Both the position numbers and the translations under genes were made by a program. The notes below the pieces were generated by a model, which made no database searches, was not told the origin of the DNA, and worked only from the letters and a program-made list of their open reading frames with translations. A stretch of 14,309 nt of DNA. Origin: an uncultured Oscillospiraceae bacterium. Lineage in GTDB: Bacteria > Bacillota > Clostridia > Oscillospirales > Oscillospiraceae. How positions within the stretch are numbered: the stretch's first letter is position 1; every line of letters starts with the position of its first letter. The stretch lies in the NCBI GenBank assembly GCA_900752445.1, contig CAADVN010000056.1:1-14309 (forward strand). The letters are read 5' to 3'. Below are positions 13,864-14,309 of the stretch, piece after piece.

Positions 13864-14309
13864 ATGAAGATAGGTATCATCGGCGCTGGCGCGATGGGCT
13901 GTATCTACGGCATGTATCTGAGCGCCAAAAACGAGGTGCTCCTGGTAGACGTCGTGAAAGCCCACGTGGACGCCATCAACGAAAAGGGCCTGAGCTTCAC
14001 GCACCTCGACGGCGTGACAAAGAACTACAAGATAAAGGCCACGATGGACACCACGGGCTGCGAGCCCGCGGAGCTGGTCATCCTGCTCACAAAGGGCTAC
14101 CAGAGCGCGCAGGCGCTCGAGGCGAACAGCTCGCTCATAGGCCCCGAGACCCTGGTGCTCTCGCTCCAGAACGGCTACGGCAACGCGGACGAGATCGTCA
14201 AGTACGTCCCCGAAGACCGCATCCTGCTCGGCACGAGCGGCGGCGGCGCGAACGGCGCCGGGCCCGGCGGCCTCCGCCGCCAGGGCCCGGGGCCCACCCA
14301 CACCGGCAG
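13864..14309 (+). CDS. panE: ketopantoate reductase family, C-terminus cut by window edge
   Basis: At least 148 residues of an ApbA/PanE-type 2-dehydropantoate reductase are present. PanE reduces ketopantoate to pantoate with NAD(P)H. The N-terminal nucleotide site is IIGAGAMG (5-12), and the conserved Lys77 in LLTKGYQS and Asn103 in LQNGYGN are in place. Asp29 ends the second beta strand (VLLVD), which more often goes with NADH than with NADPH. GGAGG lies eight bases before the ATG. The C-terminal domain with the catalytic Lys and Glu is outside the window. The last 20 or so residues are unusually Gly-, Pro- and Arg-rich and may reflect sequence errors at the end. The operon may continue. 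The true substrate is not proved by the family. Confidence 0.87.
   Translation, partial: MKIGIIGAGAMGCIYGMYLSAKNEVLLVDVVKAHVDAINEKGLSFTHLDGVTKNYKIKATMDTTGCEPAELVILLTKGYQSAQALEANSSLIGPETLVLSLQNGYGNADEIVKYVPEDRILLGTSGGGANGAGPGGLRRQGPGPTHTG

Noticed and set aside
12330..13880. Long open frame (516 codons) on the minus strand
   Set aside because: It is antisense to the transporter and cyclase genes. It arises from GC-rich third positions, has repetitive Val/Gly/Asp/His-rich composition and no family features.
1..14309. CRISPR arrays, tRNA or rRNA genes, insertion-sequence ends
   Set aside because: No regularly spaced long repeats, cloverleaf-type sequence, rRNA sequence or DDE transposase with terminal inverted repeats was seen on either strand.

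Overview
The window looks like high-GC Firmicute (Clostridia, probably Oscillospiraceae-like) DNA. The pointers are strong GGAGG ribosome-binding sites, GC-rich third codon positions with frequent ATA isoleucine, a sporulation gene (spoVT) and a typical clostridial serine-recombinase element. The genus is an inference, not something read directly.

Layout: (1) Positions 1 to about 6290 are the right-hand part of an integrated mobile element. It holds an unrecognised protein cut by the left edge (minus strand), a CHC2 zinc-finger protein overlapping an SF3/P4-type helicase (a split replication module with no visible primase catalytic domain), a small unknown protein, a cargo AAA ATPase with a DUF4143-type C-terminus whose promoter is embedded in repeats, and a large serine recombinase. 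(2) The recombinase reads without a stop into about 151 codons that match the sporulation regulator SpoVT from its EGDPLEIF motif to its C-terminus. The simplest reading is that the element integrated inside spoVT. The right junction would then lie near 6262-6290, with the promoter and first ~30 codons of spoVT at the unseen left junction. A bidirectional terminator follows. (3) From about 6780 the DNA looks chromosomal. A minus-strand pair (MscS-like channel, then CoA-disulfide reductase fused to rhodanese) is transcribed divergently from a NifX/NifB-type iron-molybdenum cofactor-binding-like protein with a Cys/His-rich tail. (4) From 10142 to the right edge, a LysR regulator is divergent from an apparent four-gene operon: panB, a 2-keto-3-deoxygluconate permease-type transporter, a cyclase-family metal hydrolase, and a panE-type ketopantoate reductase cut by the edge.

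The two points of most interest are the recombinase-SpoVT fusion, which suggests an element that interrupts a sporulation regulator and changes its own recombinase C-terminus when it moves, and the LysR-controlled panB/permease/cyclase/panE cluster. That cluster combines two pantothenate enzymes with a transporter and a hydrolase, lacks panC and panD in the part seen, and suggests uptake or turnover of ketopantoate or pantoate rather than plain biosynthesis.
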